NCBI RefSeq assembly: GCF_047675955.1
Contig: NW_027327412.1
Span: 1,178,001-1,242,000, forward strand
Direction: 5' to 3'
Length of the DNA stretch: 64,000 nucleotides
Source of the DNA: Chlorocebus sabaeus
Taxonomy: Eukaryota > Chordata > Mammalia > Primates > Cercopithecidae
Shown one piece after another: positions 62,480 to 64,000 of the stretch; the first letter of the stretch is position 1; the number at the start of each line of letters is the position of its first letter. Made by a program: the position numbers and the translations under genes. Below the pieces are notes generated by a model, which saw only the letters and a program-made list of their open reading frames with translations, was not told the origin of the DNA and did not search any database.

Positions 62480-64000
62480 GAACGGAAGATATTTCCTTTT
62501 TCACCATAGCCCTCTATGGGCTTCCAAATATCCCTTTGCCAATTCCACAAGAACAGCCTTAGCCAAAGGCTTCTTAAAGGGAAAGATGTAACTCTGTGAG
62601 ATGAATTAACAGAACACAGAGCAGTTTCTCAGAAAGCTTCTTTCCAGTTTTGAACGGAAGATATTTCCTCTTGCACCATAGCCGTCTGTGGGCTTCCAAA
62701 TATCCCTTTGCCAATTCCACAAGAACAGCCTTAGCGAAAGGCTTCTTGAAGGGAAAGATGTAACTCAGTGAGATGAATTAACAGAACACAGAGCAGTTTC
62801 TCAGAAAGCTTCTTTCCAGTTTTGAACGGAAGATATTTCCCTTTTCAGCATAGCCCTCTATGGGCTTCCAAATATCCCTTTGCCAATTCCACAAGAACAG
62901 CCGTAGCGAAAGGCTTCTTGAAGGGAAAGATGTAACTCTGTGAGATGAATTAACAGAACACAGAGCAGTTTCTCAGAAAGCTTCTTTCCAGTTTTGAACG
63001 GAAGATATTTCCTTTTTCACCATAGCCCTCTATGGGCTTCCAAATATCCCTTTTCCAATTCCACAAGAACAGCCTTAGCGAAAAGCTTCTTGAAGGGAAA
63101 GATGTAACTCTGTAAGATGAATTAACAGAACATAGAGCAGTTTCTCAGAAAGCTTCTTTCCAGTTTTGTACGGAAGATATTTCCTTTTTCACCATAGCCC
63201 TCTACGGGCTTCCAAATATCCCTTTGCCAATTCCACAAGAACAGCCTTAGCGAAAGGCTTCTTGAAGGGAGAGATGTAACTGTGTTAGATGAATTAACAG
63301 AACACAGAGCAGTTTCTCACAAAGCTTCTCTCCAGGTTTGAACGGAAGATATTTCCTTTTTCACCATAGCCTTCTATGGGCTTCCAAATATCCCTTTGCC
63401 AATTCCACAAGAACAGCCTTAGCGAAAGGCTTCTTGGAGTCAAAGATGTAACTCTGTGAGATGAATTAACAGAACACAGAGCAGTTTCTCAGAAAGCTTC
63501 TTTCCAGTTTTGAACGGAAGATATTTCCTTTTTCACCATAGCCCTCTATGGGCTTCCAAATATCACTTTGCCAATTCCACCAGAACAGACTTAGCGAAAG
63601 GCTACTTGAACGGAAAAATGTAACTCTGTGAGATGAATTAACAGAACACAGAGCAGTTTCTCAGAAAGCTTCTTTCCAGTTTTGAACGGAAGATATTTCC
63701 TTTTTCACCATAGCCCTCTATGGACTTCCAAATATCCCTTTGCCAAATACACAAGAACAGCCTTAGCGAAAGTCTTCTTGAAGGGAAAGATGTAACTCTG
63801 TGAGATGAATTAACAGAACACAGAGCAGTTTCTCAGAAAGCTTCTTTCCAGTTTTGAACGGAAGATATTTCCTCTTGCACCATAGCTGTCTGTGGGCTTC
63901 CAAATATCCCTTTGCCAATTCCACAACAACAGCCTTAGCGGAAGGCTTCTTCAAGGGAAAGATGTAACTCTGTGAGATGAATTAACAGAACACAGAGCAC
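62480..64000. repeat. Alpha satellite continuing to the window end
   Basis: About nine further monomers: standard, version B, ggaagatatttccc with agcatag, a cgaaaagcttc type, tgtacgg, a second ctctacgggc/ctgtgttag monomer (63,17x), a tctcacaaagc/ccagg type, ccaccagaacagac, ggacttcc and a version B with catagctgtctg. The array runs off the edge without a boundary. Confidence 0.7.

Larger units (their letters stand above)
1..64000. repeat. Alpha satellite (alphoid) tandem array, about 172-bp monomer
   Basis: The window is filled by head-to-tail monomers. Taking gaacgg as the phase, the first starts fall at 1, 173, 345, 516, 688, 860, 1032 and 1204, so the unit is 172 bp with occasional 171- or 173-bp members. 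All copies have one orientation and no other sequence interrupts them. The order of landmarks (gatatttcc, the box ending caccatag, ccaaatatccctttgcc, aactctgtgagatg, tttctcagaaagcttc) is that of primate alpha satellite, and the sequence is very close to the African green monkey HindIII monomer as I recall it, which reads on the minus strand here. Known role: primate centromere DNA that carries CENP-A nucleosomes and pericentromeric heterochromatin. Satellite identity is nearly certain; the Cercopithecini assignment is inference (about 0.75). Whether this segment is active centromere or flank cannot be told from sequence. Confidence 0.98.

Noticed and set aside
1..64000. CRISPR array or other prokaryotic direct-repeat system
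   Set aside because: The repeats are contiguous 172-bp units with no variable spacers and no associated genes, and the sequence is recognisable primate alpha satellite.
1..64000. Retroelement or unique-sequence insertion in the array
   Set aside because: No stretch departs from the satellite consensus by more than substitutions, 1-bp indels, or the 34-bp deletion. No poly-A tract, long terminal repeat or coding remnant was seen.
1..64000. Macaque/baboon-type dimeric alpha satellite (about 340 bp)
   Set aside because: Adjacent monomers do not alternate between two strongly different types. The version A and version B boxes alternate only locally and differ at a few bases. The monomer is closer to the 172-bp African green monkey type.

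Overview
The whole 64-kb window is one uninterrupted array of alpha satellite (alphoid) centromeric DNA, about 372 head-to-tail monomers of about 172 bp, all in the same orientation. I found no protein gene, RNA gene, transposon, CRISPR array, inversion or non-satellite spacer. The monomer matches the 172-bp, HindIII-bearing alpha component of African green monkey as I remember it; that consensus is read on the minus strand of this window. Neighbouring monomers are close relatives and do not alternate between two distant types, as they do in the roughly 340-bp dimers of macaques and baboons. The source is therefore most likely an Old World monkey of the Cercopithecini (Chlorocebus, Cercopithecus or a relative), from a centromere or pericentromere. 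This species call is inference.

Each monomer carries the same elements: a pJ-alpha-type box (TTCCTTTTTCACCATAG), a short inverted repeat overlapping its end (CCATAG-CCCT-CTATGG), a second dyad (CTCTGTG-N16-CACAGAG), and usually a HindIII site. No CENP-B box was seen. The box region has two linked versions, A and the variant B (TTCCTCTTGCACCATAG followed by CCGTCTGTGGG), interspersed along the array.

Above the monomer level the array is not random. Diagnostic variants recur at long, in-register spacings. The left part (1 to about 26.3 kb) shows repeat offsets of 2,922 bp (17 monomers), 3,264 bp (19), 8,043/8,215 bp, 11,995/11,996 bp, 6,669 bp, and a local 1,202-bp (7-monomer) duplication. It also holds three copies of a 138-bp monomer whose 34-bp deletion removes the pJ-alpha box. 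A transition zone (about 26.3 to 30.3 kb) leads to the right part (about 30.3 to 55.1 kb), with offsets of 2,924 bp (17), 3,440 bp (20), 7,223 bp (42), 4,298 bp (25, about 2.1 copies) and 15,476 bp. The last 9 kb is a mosaic of classes from both parts; at 61,791-62,479 a four-monomer cassette from the left part returns.

Nothing here works as an operon or coding system. The plausible biology is chromosomal: a kinetochore or pericentromeric chromatin substrate evolving by repeated unequal exchange and conversion in monomer register, with visible nested duplications and chimeric monomers at the breakpoints. All offsets were read by eye from shared variants; percent identities were not computed.
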